14,388 bases of DNA, taken from the NCBI GenBank assembly GCA_030152805.1, contig JASLIG010000118.1, positions 1 through 14,388 on the forward strand, given 5' to 3'. This document shows positions 1-6,644 of the stretch, piece after piece (position 1 is the stretch's first letter; each line of letters begins with the position of its first letter). This DNA comes from Solirubrobacterales bacterium. Its GTDB lineage: Bacteria; Actinomycetota; Thermoleophilia; Solirubrobacterales; 70-9. The position numbers and the translations under genes were made by a program. Below the pieces are notes generated by a model. It made no database searches, was not told the origin of the DNA, and was given only the letters and a program-made list of their open reading frames with translations.

Positions 1-720
1 GTCGGCAAGACAACCACCGCGGTCAACGTTGCTGCCTGCGCGGCGGCCAGCGGCGCCCAAACGCTCCTCGTCGACCTCGATCCGCAGTGCAACGCGACCG
101 TCGCCCTCGGCGGCGACCGTGAGCTGCACCCGTCCTCCTACGACTGCCTCACCGGCGACACCTCGGTGGCGGCGGCCGCGCGCCCGGCGGGCCCCGACAA
201 TCTCTGGCTGGTGCCCGCCAACAAAGACCTGGCAGGAGCCGCCGTCGAGCTGCCGCGGATCGAGGGCTCGGAGACGCGCCTGCGCGAACGCCTGGGGCCG
301 GTGCGCGAGCGCTTCGCCTACACGCTTCTCGACTGCCCGCCCTCGCTCGGGCCGGTCAGCGTCAACGCCCTGACCGCCGCCGACCGGGTCGTCGTCCCGG
401 TGCAGGCCGAGTACCTGGCGCTCGAGGGCCTGGTCCAGTTCCTCGACACGCTGGCGATGATCCGCCGGGAGCTCAACCCGGCGCTGGAGGTGTCGGGCCT
501 CTTGGTCACCATGCACGACGAGCGCACCCGCCTGGCTCAGGACGTCGAGCGGGAACTGCGCCAACACTTCCCCGACATGGTCTTCGAGACGGTCATCCCC
601 CGCAGCGTCCGGGTCGCCGAGGCCCCCAGTTATGGTCTGCCCGTGATCGACCACTCGCCGCGCTCGCGCGGCTCGGATGCATACCGCGCGCTGGCCAGGG
701 AGCTCGCCGAGCGTGACTAG
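1..720 (+). CDS. parA: Chromosome-partitioning ATPase ParA (5' end missing)
   Basis: ParA/Soj ATPase that binds the nucleoid when ATP-bound and moves ParB-parS complexes during chromosome segregation. The window opens inside the deviant Walker A motif: the first six visible residues are VGKTTT, so roughly 10-20 N-terminal residues lie upstream; 239 residues remain. Visible motifs are LLVDLDPQCNAT (visible residues 22-33, the A' switch), TLLDCPPSLG (108-117, Walker B), VPVQAEYLALEGL (132-144), MHDERTRLAQDV (171-182) and the C-terminal IPRSVRVAEAPSYGLPV (199-215), all in family order. One oddity is Cys in DPQCN, where Gly or Ala is usual. It overlaps parB by 8 nt, so the two are co-translated. 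The adjacent parB and the motif set make the chromosomal ParA assignment firm; a Soj/MinD paralogue is unlikely. Confidence 0.95.
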   Translation, partial: VGKTTTAVNVAACAAASGAQTLLVDLDPQCNATVALGGDRELHPSSYDCLTGDTSVAAAARPAGPDNLWLVPANKDLAGAAVELPRIEGSETRLRERLGPVRERFAYTLLDCPPSLGPVSVNALTAADRVVVPVQAEYLALEGLVQFLDTLAMIRRELNPALEVSGLLVTMHDERTRLAQDVERELRQHFPDMVFETVIPRSVRVAEAPSYGLPVIDHSPRSRGSDAYRALARELAERD

Positions 721-1588
721 CGCGACCAAGAAGCGTGGCCTCGGCAGCGGCCTCGCCGCGATCTTGCCCGAGGCGAGCGCCGAGCAGGCAGGCGAGCTGC
801 GTGAGCTGCCGACCGAGCTGATCAAGCCCAATCCAAACCAGCCGCGCACCAAGATCGATCCCGAGTCCCTCACCGGGCTCGCCTCTTCGATCGAGGCCAA
901 CGGTGTCGTCCAGCCGCTTCTGGTCCGTCCCCTCCCCGACGGGAGCTACGAGCTGGTCGCCGGCGAGCGCCGCTGGCGCGCCGCCCGAGAGGCCGGTCTG
1001 AGCAAGGTGCCCGCGGTGGTGCGCGATCGGGAGCTGGCCGAGCGGCTGCAGGTGGCGCTGATCGAGAACATGGTCCGCGAGGATCTCAATCCGATCGACG
1101 AGGCTCGCGCCTGCGCGGCGCTGGTCGAGGAGCTCGGCCTCTCCAAGGAGGAGCTCGCCCGCCGCGTCGGTCGCAGCCGCCCCGCCGTCTCCAATCTGAT
1201 CCGCCTGCTCGACTTGCCCGACGAGGCGATCGAGATGCTCGAGTCGGGCGAGCTGAGCGAGGGCCACGGCCGCGCCCTGCTTTCGGCTCAGGGCAACGAC
1301 GTCCGGCGCCGCCTCGCCCGGGACGCGGCGAGGGGCGGCTGGTCGGTCCGCGAGCTGGAGAACCGGGCTAAGCTGGCTAGCCAGCCAAAAAAGAAGCCCC
1401 CGACTGGGGAGGGCCTTGCCCCTGAGGAAGCCGAGGCGCTGCGGGACGCCACCGACAGATTGGAGTCGGCGATCGGCCACGAGGTCAAGCTGCGCCTGCG
1501 AGGGGGGGAGATCGCCGTCGAGATCCGCCTTACCGATCTCGACGAGGCGCATGCTCTCGCCCGCCGCCTCGCCCGCCGCCATCGCTGA
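713..1588 (+). CDS. parB: Chromosome-partitioning protein ParB
   Basis: ParB/Spo0J CTPase that loads at parS and spreads to form the centromere complex stimulated by ParA. The 291 residues show, in order, the N-terminal ParA-contact peptide KKRGLGSGLAAIL (6-18), the CTP-binding ParB/Srx domain (about 33-125) with GERRWRAA (84-91) and ENMVREDLNP (118-127), a helix-turn-helix around 143-162 (LSKEELARRVGRSRPAVSNL), and a C-terminal dimerisation domain (about 234-291). A Lys/Pro linker (PKKKPP, 225-230) precedes that domain. I chose the GTG at 713 because AGGGAG lies 10 nt upstream inside parA and because the family normally begins just before KKRGLG. An ATG at 677 would add an unrelated 12-residue extension. 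The stop is followed after 50 nt by a tRNA gene. No parS-like palindrome was seen in the window. Confidence 0.95.
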   Translation: MTSATKKRGLGSGLAAILPEASAEQAGELRELPTELIKPNPNQPRTKIDPESLTGLASSIEANGVVQPLLVRPLPDGSYELVAGERRWRAAREAGLSKVPAVVRDRELAERLQVALIENMVREDLNPIDEARACAALVEELGLSKEELARRVGRSRPAVSNLIRLLDLPDEAIEMLESGELSEGHGRALLSAQGNDVRRRLARDAARGGWSVRELENRAKLASQPKKKPPTGEGLAPEEAEALRDATDRLESAIGHEVKLRLRGGEIAVEIRLTDLDEAHALARRLARRHR

Positions 1589-1620
1589 AACACCCTCGCC
1601 GCCGCCCCGGATTCCCCCGC

Positions 1621-1626
1621 TATCCT
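1621..1626 (+). promoter_or_regulatory. Candidate -10 box for the tRNA-Ile gene
   Basis: TATCCT fits the TAnnnT pattern of actinobacterial -10 boxes. It sits 12 nt before the mature tRNA 5' end, so transcription would start about 6 nt ahead of the tRNA. No convincing -35 element is visible at the expected distance. The parB-tRNA gap is only 50 nt, so read-through from parAB is also possible. Confidence 0.25.
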
Positions 1627-1638
1627 TCGCTTGGCTCC

Positions 1639-1712
<74 letters not shown>

Positions 1713-1715
1713 TTC

Positions 1716-2210
1716 GTGCAGCAGATGCAGATCTATGGTGTCAGCTTCGACATGGTCGGCAAGCAGCCGATCGTCTTGCTGAAGACTGTTGACGGCAACA
1801 GGTTCCTGCCGATCTGGATCGGCCATCCGGAGGCGGCGGCGATCCTGATGAAGCTGCAGGGCGCCTCGACCCCGCGCCCGATGACGCACGACCTGCTCTC
1901 CGACGTGCTCGAGCAGCTCGACGCCAAATGCGAGCGGGTCTCGGTCACCGAGCTGCGCGACAACACCTTCTACGCCTCGATCACGGTCTCGATCAACGGC
2001 TCCGAGCTGGAGATCGACTCGCGCCCGTCCGATGCCCTCGCCCTCGCCGTCCGCGTTTCGGCGCCGATCTTCGCCGACGAGGACGTGATCGAGGAGTCGG
2101 CGATCGAGTTCGAGCACGACGTCGAGGACACCGAGGAGGTCGTCGACAAATTCAAAGAGTTCCTCGACGAGGTCACGCCTGACGACTTCGCCCAGGGCGG
2201 CGACTCCTAA
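1716..2210 (+). CDS. Bifunctional nuclease family protein (DUF151)
   Basis: Member of the DUF151 family, whose plant and bacterial members have been reported as dual RNase/DNase enzymes. The 164 residues begin MQQMQIYGVSF and carry the family core: QPIVLLKTVDGNRFLPIWIG (19-38), EAAAILMKLQG (40-50), TPRPMTHDLLSDVLEQLDAK (53-72), VTELRDNTFYASI (77-89) and the SRPSDALALAVR motif (103-114). The acidic tail (about 128-164, EFEHDVEDTEEVVDKFKEF) resembles the UVR-like extension of actinobacterial homologues. The GTG at 1716 matches the family start MQQM; an ATG at 1725 is the alternative. The only Shine-Dalgarno-like sequence, AGGA at 1702-1705, lies inside the tRNA T arm/acceptor region. The stop codon overlaps that of the convergent ddl. 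The family is clear, but nuclease activity is inferred. Confidence 0.9.
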   Translation: MQQMQIYGVSFDMVGKQPIVLLKTVDGNRFLPIWIGHPEAAAILMKLQGASTPRPMTHDLLSDVLEQLDAKCERVSVTELRDNTFYASITVSINGSELEIDSRPSDALALAVRVSAPIFADEDVIEESAIEFEHDVEDTEEVVDKFKEFLDEVTPDDFAQGGDS

Positions 2211-3139
2211 GCGCCCGCCGGCGAGAGCGCGAGGTCGAGGATCTTCTCGACCAGCTGCTCGAAGCTCAGCCCCGCGGCCTCGGCCGCCTGGGGGAGGAGG
2301 CTGGTGTCGGTGAGGCCGGGGATCGCGTTCACCTCGAGCACCTGCGGCCCATCGCCGCCAAGGATCAGGTCGACGCGTGAGAAGCCGGAGCAGCCGAGTG
2401 CCTCATAGGCGCCGAGCGCGGCTTCGGTAACCGCGCTCGCCTCCTCGTCGCTGAGCTGCGCAGGGCAGACGAAGGAAGTGCGGCCGATCTCGTAGCGGGC
2501 CTCGAAGTCGTAGCTGTCGCCGGCCTGCGGGATCACCTCGACCACCGGCAGCGGCTCGTTGCCGAGCACGCTGACCGCCAGCTCCCGCCCGTCGACGAAG
2601 CGCTCGAGCAGGACGCGCTCGTCGTAGCTGAAGGCGGAGACGAGGGCCTCGGGCACGTCGAACCAGCTCTCGGCGAACTTGATCCCCAGTGCCGATCCGC
2701 CGCGACTGGGCTTGACCACGAGCGGGAAGCCGAGCCGTTCCTCGATCCCGCCCAGCGCGTCGGCGGCGCCGAGCTCGCGAAAGGCGGTCTCGTTGAAGGC
2801 GAACCAATCCGGCGTCGCCACCCCCGCCGCGCGCAACTCGTGCTTGGCCAGCACCTTGTCGATGCAGCGCGCGCAAGCGGCGACGCCGGGGCCAGTGAAG
2901 GGGATGCCGAGGATCTCGAGCAGCTCCTGCGCGGTGCCGTCCTCGCCGCCGGGGCCATGCATGGCGACGAAGGCGACCTCGGCATCACTCTCGGTCAGTC
3001 GCTTGACCAGCTCACCGTCCGCCTCCAGCGGCACGACCTCGTGGCCGAGCCGCTCGAGCGCGTCTTCGACCCGAGCCCCGGAACGGAGCGAGACACCTCG
3101 CTCCAGGGAACGGCCACCCTTGAGGACCGCGACCCTCAA
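2207..3139 (-). CDS. ddl: D-alanine--D-alanine ligase
   Basis: ATP-grasp ligase that joins two D-alanines for the peptidoglycan pentapeptide in the cytoplasm. Its 310 residues match the short DdlB-type length. Landmarks are GGRSLERGVSLRSG (8-21, first D-Ala site), HGPGGEDGTAQELLE (61-75), VVKPSRGGSALGI (141-153, ATP-binding loop), an omega-loop-like YDFEARYEIGRTSFVCPA (210-227) and EVNAIPGLTDTSLLP (269-283, Mg2+ and product site). Tyr216 sits where E. coli DdlB has the Tyr linked to D-Ala:D-Ala rather than D-Ala:D-lactate products, as I recall that alignment. Ala272 replaces the usual Thr of EVNT. The start is TTG at 3139, overlapping the upstream aminotransferase stop as TTGA, with GGAGGG (3148-3143) just ahead. 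This is strong translational coupling. Its 3' end overlaps the stop of the nuclease gene. Confidence 0.92.
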   Translation of the reverse strand: MRVAVLKGGRSLERGVSLRSGARVEDALERLGHEVVPLEADGELVKRLTESDAEVAFVAMHGPGGEDGTAQELLEILGIPFTGPGVAACARCIDKVLAKHELRAAGVATPDWFAFNETAFRELGAADALGGIEERLGFPLVVKPSRGGSALGIKFAESWFDVPEALVSAFSYDERVLLERFVDGRELAVSVLGNEPLPVVEVIPQAGDSYDFEARYEIGRTSFVCPAQLSDEEASAVTEAALGAYEALGCSGFSRVDLILGGDGPQVLEVNAIPGLTDTSLLPQAAEAAGLSFEQLVEKILDLALSPAGA

Positions 3140-4497
3140 GCGCCCTCCGCCTTGCGGAACGGGAGTACGTTCTTGGCGTCCGCGGCTTCCTCTTTCGGCT
3201 GCGCCGGTTGGGCGGCGGGCTGTTCACCCGTTAGCGCGCTGTACAGCTCGACCTGCTCCGCGACCGTCTTGCCGATGCGGCGGATGCCCTCGCGGATTTC
3301 GTCCTCGCTGCATGCGGAGAAGTTGAGCCGCATCGAGTTGCGGCCGCGACCGTCGACGTATGCGGCCTGCCCCGGCACGAAGGCGACGTCCTCCCGCAAC
3401 GCCTTGGCGAGCAGGTCGCTGGTGTCGATGTAGGGGGGGAGGGTCGCCCAGATGAAGAGGCCGCCCTCCGGCTTGGTCCAGCTCGCCTGCGCCGGGAAGT
3501 AGCGCTCCAGCGCCTCGACCATCGCGTCGCGTCGCGACCGGTAGAGGATGACCAGGCTCTCGATGTAGTCGCGCCAGCTGCCCGTGCCGAAGTACTCGCG
3601 GACGAAGTACTGCGTCAGGGTCGAGGTGCAGAGGTCCGCCGCCTGCTTGCCGAGCACGACCTTCTCCATCACCGGCGGCGGCGTCACGGCCCAGCCAAGG
3701 CGGATGCCGGGGGAGAGGATCTTCGAGAAGGTCCCGACGTAGATGACGAAGTCGCCGCCGTCGAGCTGGTAGAGCGGCGGCAGGGTGTCGCCGCCGAAGC
3801 GCAGCAGGCCGTAGGGGTTGTCCTCGACCAGCAGCAGTTCGCGCGAGCGCGCCAGCTCGACCAGGCGCCGGCGGCGCTCCAGCGACATCGTCACCCCGGC
3901 CGGATTCTGAAAGGTCGGCACCGAGTAGATGAACTTCGGCCGCCGCCCTTCCAGGTCGAGCCGCTCCAGCGTGTCCTCCAGTTCCTCGACCCGCATCCCG
4001 TCGGCGTCGCATTCGATCTGGATCGTCTCGGCCTGGTAGCTGCAGAAGACCGGGATCGCGCCGGGATAGGTGGGGGCCTCGCAGATCACCGCGTCGCCGG
4101 GATCGATCAGCGCCTTGCAGATCAGGTCGATCGCCTGCTGACCGCCGGTGGTGACGAGCACGTCCTCGGGGTCGGGGAGCATGCCCTCCGCCCCCATCAC
4201 CTCGATGATGCAGTCGACCGTCTCGCGGAAGCCCTCGGTGGGGCCGTACTGGAGTGCCTCGGCCGCCGACTCCTGCGCGATCCGGGTCATCTGCGCGGCG
4301 AAGGTCTGCGGCGGGAAGGTCGAGGTGTCGGGCAAGCCGCCGGCGAGCGAGATCACCTCGGGCCGCGCGGTCACCGCCATCAGGTCGCGCATCGCTGAGG
4401 AGCGCATCACCCGCGTGCGCTCGGCGAAGAGGCTCGCGTAGCGCTCCAAGTCGCTGCTGCTGGCGTGCGCGCGGCGCCGGTGGGGCGGTTCGGGCAT
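3136..4497 (-). CDS. PLP-dependent aminotransferase, class I/II (LysN/MocR-catalytic type)
   Basis: Fold-type I aminotransferase of 453 residues, closest in style to 2-aminoadipate aminotransferase/LysN and to MocR catalytic domains without a DNA-binding domain. Visible landmarks are SLAGGLPDTSTFP (50-62), LQYGPTEGFRE (82-92), TTGGQQAIDL (116-125), APTYPGA (141-147), FQNPAGVT (196-203), VEDNPYGLL (224-232, with Asp226 facing the PLP nitrogen), GTFSKILSPGIRLGW (255-269, with Lys259 as the Schiff-base lysine), GGLFIWATLP (345-354) and SMRLNFS (388-394, with Arg390 as the substrate carboxylate anchor). All expected catalytic residues are present. The N-terminus (His/Arg-rich) and the C-terminal tail after 423 (Pro/Ala/Gln-rich) look disordered. 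The substrate cannot be read from the sequence. Coupling to ddl suggests amino-acid supply for the wall, but this is inference. No good Shine-Dalgarno precedes the ATG. Confidence 0.88.
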   Translation of the reverse strand: MPEPPHRRRAHASSSDLERYASLFAERTRVMRSSAMRDLMAVTARPEVISLAGGLPDTSTFPPQTFAAQMTRIAQESAAEALQYGPTEGFRETVDCIIEVMGAEGMLPDPEDVLVTTGGQQAIDLICKALIDPGDAVICEAPTYPGAIPVFCSYQAETIQIECDADGMRVEELEDTLERLDLEGRRPKFIYSVPTFQNPAGVTMSLERRRRLVELARSRELLLVEDNPYGLLRFGGDTLPPLYQLDGGDFVIYVGTFSKILSPGIRLGWAVTPPPVMEKVVLGKQAADLCTSTLTQYFVREYFGTGSWRDYIESLVILYRSRRDAMVEALERYFPAQASWTKPEGGLFIWATLPPYIDTSDLLAKALREDVAFVPGQAAYVDGRGRNSMRLNFSACSEDEIREGIRRIGKTVAEQVELYSALTGEQPAAQPAQPKEEAADAKNVLPFRKAEGA

Positions 4498-4550
4498 TGG
4501 GATAGTGTGCCGAATCCGCGCGAGCCCGCCGGGGCGGTTAGGTTTTCGGC
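4498..4550. promoter_or_regulatory. Divergent intergenic spacer with likely promoters
   Basis: This 53-nt gap separates the aminotransferase (minus) from the membrane-protein gene (plus), so both promoters must lie in or near it. It contains a 6-bp inverted repeat, GCCGAA (4509-4514) with TTCGGC (4545-4550), and a CACTAT sequence on the minus strand about 4 nt before the aminotransferase ATG that could be a -10 box for a leaderless transcript. No convincing -35 elements were found. The elements are weak; the layout is the main argument. Confidence 0.3.
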
Positions 4551-4985
4551 GTGGGATCTTTCTCCGGCATCTGCCTCGAGCTCGGCATCGGCATCGCGAT
4601 CGGGATGCTGGCCGGGACGACCGGCACGCACGGCTCCGCCCGCGGCCGGATGACGATCCTCGCCGGCGCGATCGCGATTGTCATCGGCTTCCTGCTGGCC
4701 GGCACCGCCGACGTCAGCTCGGTGGCCGGCGCCTTCTTCTGCCTGGCCGGCGCCGTCTTCGCCTGCCTAGTAGTCAGCGACGTAGTCAGCTCCGCTAGCC
4801 GCCGCGAAGGCAGCGGTGGCGGCGCACTCGCGTTTCTCGTCTCGCTAGCAGCCCTGATCGTCGTAGCAATCGCGATCCTGATCTCCCCGGCGATCCTGCT
4901 GGTCATAGCAGCCCTCACCTGGCTAGGAATCTCGAGACGCCGGCGGGCCCAACGCAAACACGCCGGCCTCCGCGTCCTCCGCTAA
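4551..4985 (+). CDS. Small multi-pass membrane protein of unknown function
   Basis: I do not recognise a named family. The 144 residues form hydrophobic segments at about 7-22, 34-51, 56-77 and 92-127, the last long enough for two spans. A loop rich in Ser, Gly and Arg (81-91) separates the halves. The protein ends in a strongly basic tail, RRRRAQRKHAGLRVLR (129-144), which by the positive-inside rule should be cytoplasmic. Glycines dominate the first segment (LGIGIAIGMLAGTTG). The GTG at 4551 is used because no better start lies upstream; an ATG at 4605 would delete the first hydrophobic stretch. The Shine-Dalgarno is weak. The second half uses more GTA, CTA and ATA codons than neighbouring genes. 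Its stop codon lies inside the left arm of a long palindrome. It could be a small conserved lineage protein; no function is claimed. Confidence 0.65.
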   Translation: MGSFSGICLELGIGIAIGMLAGTTGTHGSARGRMTILAGAIAIVIGFLLAGTADVSSVAGAFFCLAGAVFACLVVSDVVSSASRREGSGGGALAFLVSLAALIVVAIAILISPAILLVIAALTWLGISRRRRAQRKHAGLRVLR

Positions 4986-5100
4986 GACCCATCCCGGTAG
5001 GGGTGGAACGTCTTGTACTTTTTCGGCAATTCCTCGCAGCGCCAGCCAGCCCGTCTCCACCGAAAAAGTTAAGTGGAACCCCTGTCGGGATGGTCTTAGC
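4981..5100. repeat. 120-nt nested inverted repeat (palindromic element 1)
   Basis: Outer arms 4981-5004 and 5078-5100 pair over about 23 bp. The distal 9 bp (GCTAAGACC/GGTCTTAGC) are perfect; the rest needs one bulged C and two G-U pairs when read as RNA. Inner arms ACTTTTTCGG (5017-5026) and CCGAAAAAGT (5060-5069) are a perfect 10 bp around a 33-nt loop. A direct 7-mer GTGGAAC occurs at 5003-5009 and 5073-5079. The left arm includes the stop codon of the upstream membrane-protein gene. No flanking target duplication is obvious. It could be a structured RNA, a terminator-like hairpin, or a dispersed palindromic (MITE/REP-like) repeat; copy number would decide. Confidence 0.75.
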
Positions 5101-5129
5101 CCGCCTCGCCCGTCGAGGATGATGCCTTG

Positions 5130-6644
5130 GTGCCCGCCAAGAAGCTGATCCTGACCTACGTCGACTCCCTGCGCACCGACATGCTGCAGCGGACCGTCGC
5201 CGAAGGGCGAGCCCCGACCTTTGGCTCCCTGCTCGAACGCGGCGTCCTCATCCCCGACTGCGTCTCCAGCTTCCCCTCGGTAACGCCGGTCGCCAGCGCA
5301 GAGATGGTGACCGGCCTCGGCGCGGACGGCCACTGGATCAGCGGCATGAACTGGTATCACCGGCTCGAGCGCCGCTACGTCGAGTACGGCTCCTCGCTGG
5401 AGGCGACCCGCGCCTTCGGTGTCTTCCGCGCCCTCTACGACCTCGTCTACAACATGAACCTGGCGCACCTCAACCCGGACGCGGAGACCCTCTTCGAGCA
5501 GCTCGACGGCGCCGGGCTGCGCACCGCCTGCACGCCCTTCCTGATCTACCGCGGCCGCCATCGTCACCAGGTGTCGCTGGAGGGTTTGATGCGCCGCGCG
5601 GTCGAGGCGACGAGGCTCAAGTTCCGCCACCACACCTGGGGACCCGCCGAGCTCTTCTACGGCGATCTCTACGCCAGCCGCGAGGTGCCCTGCCGATCGA
5701 CTTCGATTCCCGGCAGCCGCGACGGCTACTCGGCCTGCTGCACGGCGGAGTTGGTCAAGGCCGACGGCTTCGACTTCCTGCTCTTCGCCCTCCCCGACAA
5801 CGACAATTATTCGCACCGTTTCGGCCCCGAAGCGAGCTCCGAGTCGATCGCCAAGGCAGACCACTGCTTCGGCAAAGTCGTCGAGGCGGCCGGGGGGATC
5901 GATGCCTTCCTCGAGGCCTACGCGGTGATCGTCGTTGCCGACCACTCGCAGACCCCCGTGCACCGCGGCCTGCCCCTCGCCGAGCTGCTTGCCCGCGACT
6001 GGTCGGTGCTGCAGCCCTCCGAGGAGCGCCCGGAGACGGCGCAAATCGCGGTCAGCCCGACCGGCCGCGCCGCGCACGTCTACCTGCTGCCCGGCGAGGG
6101 GGAATTCGCCGACCCGGAAGCCGTGCGACGGGCGCTGGGTGTGATCGAGGGCGTCGACCTGGTCTGCCGCCTCGAGAACGCCGACGGCACACCCCTGCTC
6201 CGGCATGAGCCAGGCGCTCCCTCCAAGGGGGCCTTTGCGGTGGTCGAACGCGGCGAAACCCGACTGCGCTTCCGACCCGGCGGCGATCTGCCAGATCTCC
6301 GCGGCGGGCTCTGGCAGGTAGACGGCGACCTCGGCGCCTTGACGGCGAACGACGAAGACGGACGTCTGCACAGCGACACCTATCCGGATCCAATGGCTCG
6401 CGTCTGGTCGGCTCTGAGCAGTCCCCACGCCGGCGACTTCCTTCTCTCCCTGGCCCCTGGCTATGAGGCCGTGGATTGGGGCGGGGTCAACCATGCCGGG
6501 GGCGGCAGCCACGGCTCCCTCCACGCCGGCGACTCCCTTGGTCCCCTGCTCTTCGTCGGCTGCGGCCCTGGCCAAGCTTCAGACCGGGACCAGTGGACAC
6601 TCGCCGACATCGCCCCGGCGGTGCGCGCTCACTTCGGCCTATGA
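5130..6644 (+). CDS. Alkaline phosphatase superfamily hydrolase (type I phosphodiesterase/nucleotide pyrophosphatase-like)
   Basis: Predicted two-metal phosphatase or phosphodiesterase of the alkaline-phosphatase superfamily, 504 residues. The full ligand set can be traced: Asp12 in LTYVDSLRTD, nucleophile Thr52 in FPSVTPVASAEMVTG, Asp225 and His229 in PDNDNYSHRFGP, Asp271-His272 in VIVVADHSQTP, and His461 in GGGSHGSLHAG. No signal peptide or membrane span is visible, so a cytoplasmic location is inferred. I used the GTG at 5130; a TTG immediately upstream at 5127 is possible, with GAGG at 5115-5118 serving either. The stop overlaps the next gene's start as ATGA, so it is co-translated with a GT-C glycosyltransferase. 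This suggests a substrate in glycan or lipid-linked sugar metabolism. The exact substrate (nucleotide, phospholipid or phosphosugar) cannot be told. Confidence 0.85.
   Translation: MPAKKLILTYVDSLRTDMLQRTVAEGRAPTFGSLLERGVLIPDCVSSFPSVTPVASAEMVTGLGADGHWISGMNWYHRLERRYVEYGSSLEATRAFGVFRALYDLVYNMNLAHLNPDAETLFEQLDGAGLRTACTPFLIYRGRHRHQVSLEGLMRRAVEATRLKFRHHTWGPAELFYGDLYASREVPCRSTSIPGSRDGYSACCTAELVKADGFDFLLFALPDNDNYSHRFGPEASSESIAKADHCFGKVVEAAGGIDAFLEAYAVIVVADHSQTPVHRGLPLAELLARDWSVLQPSEERPETAQIAVSPTGRAAHVYLLPGEGEFADPEAVRRALGVIEGVDLVCRLENADGTPLLRHEPGAPSKGAFAVVERGETRLRFRPGGDLPDLRGGLWQVDGDLGALTANDEDGRLHSDTYPDPMARVWSALSSPHAGDFLLSLAPGYEAVDWGGVNHAGGGSHGSLHAGDSLGPLLFVGCGPGQASDRDQWTLADIAPAVRAHFGL

Noticed and set aside
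677..712. ATG at 677 as the parB start
   Set aside because: It adds 12 residues unlike ParB N-termini and overlaps parA by 44 nt. The GTG at 713 has a good Shine-Dalgarno and the expected KKRGLG start.
593..1582. 329-codon open frame on the minus strand
   Set aside because: Antisense to parA/parB, whose motifs are unmistakable.
4923..6575. 550-codon open frame on the minus strand
   Set aside because: It runs antisense to the phosphatase gene, which has a full set of metal-binding motifs. The antisense protein is low-complexity Gly/Ala/Val/Glu with no motif. It is a GC-bias shadow.
6476..6640. Upstream extension of the GT-C frame to 6476
   Set aside because: It would lie inside the phosphatase gene's conserved C-terminal His motif and would bury the signal peptide. 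The ATGA-coupled start at 6641 is better.
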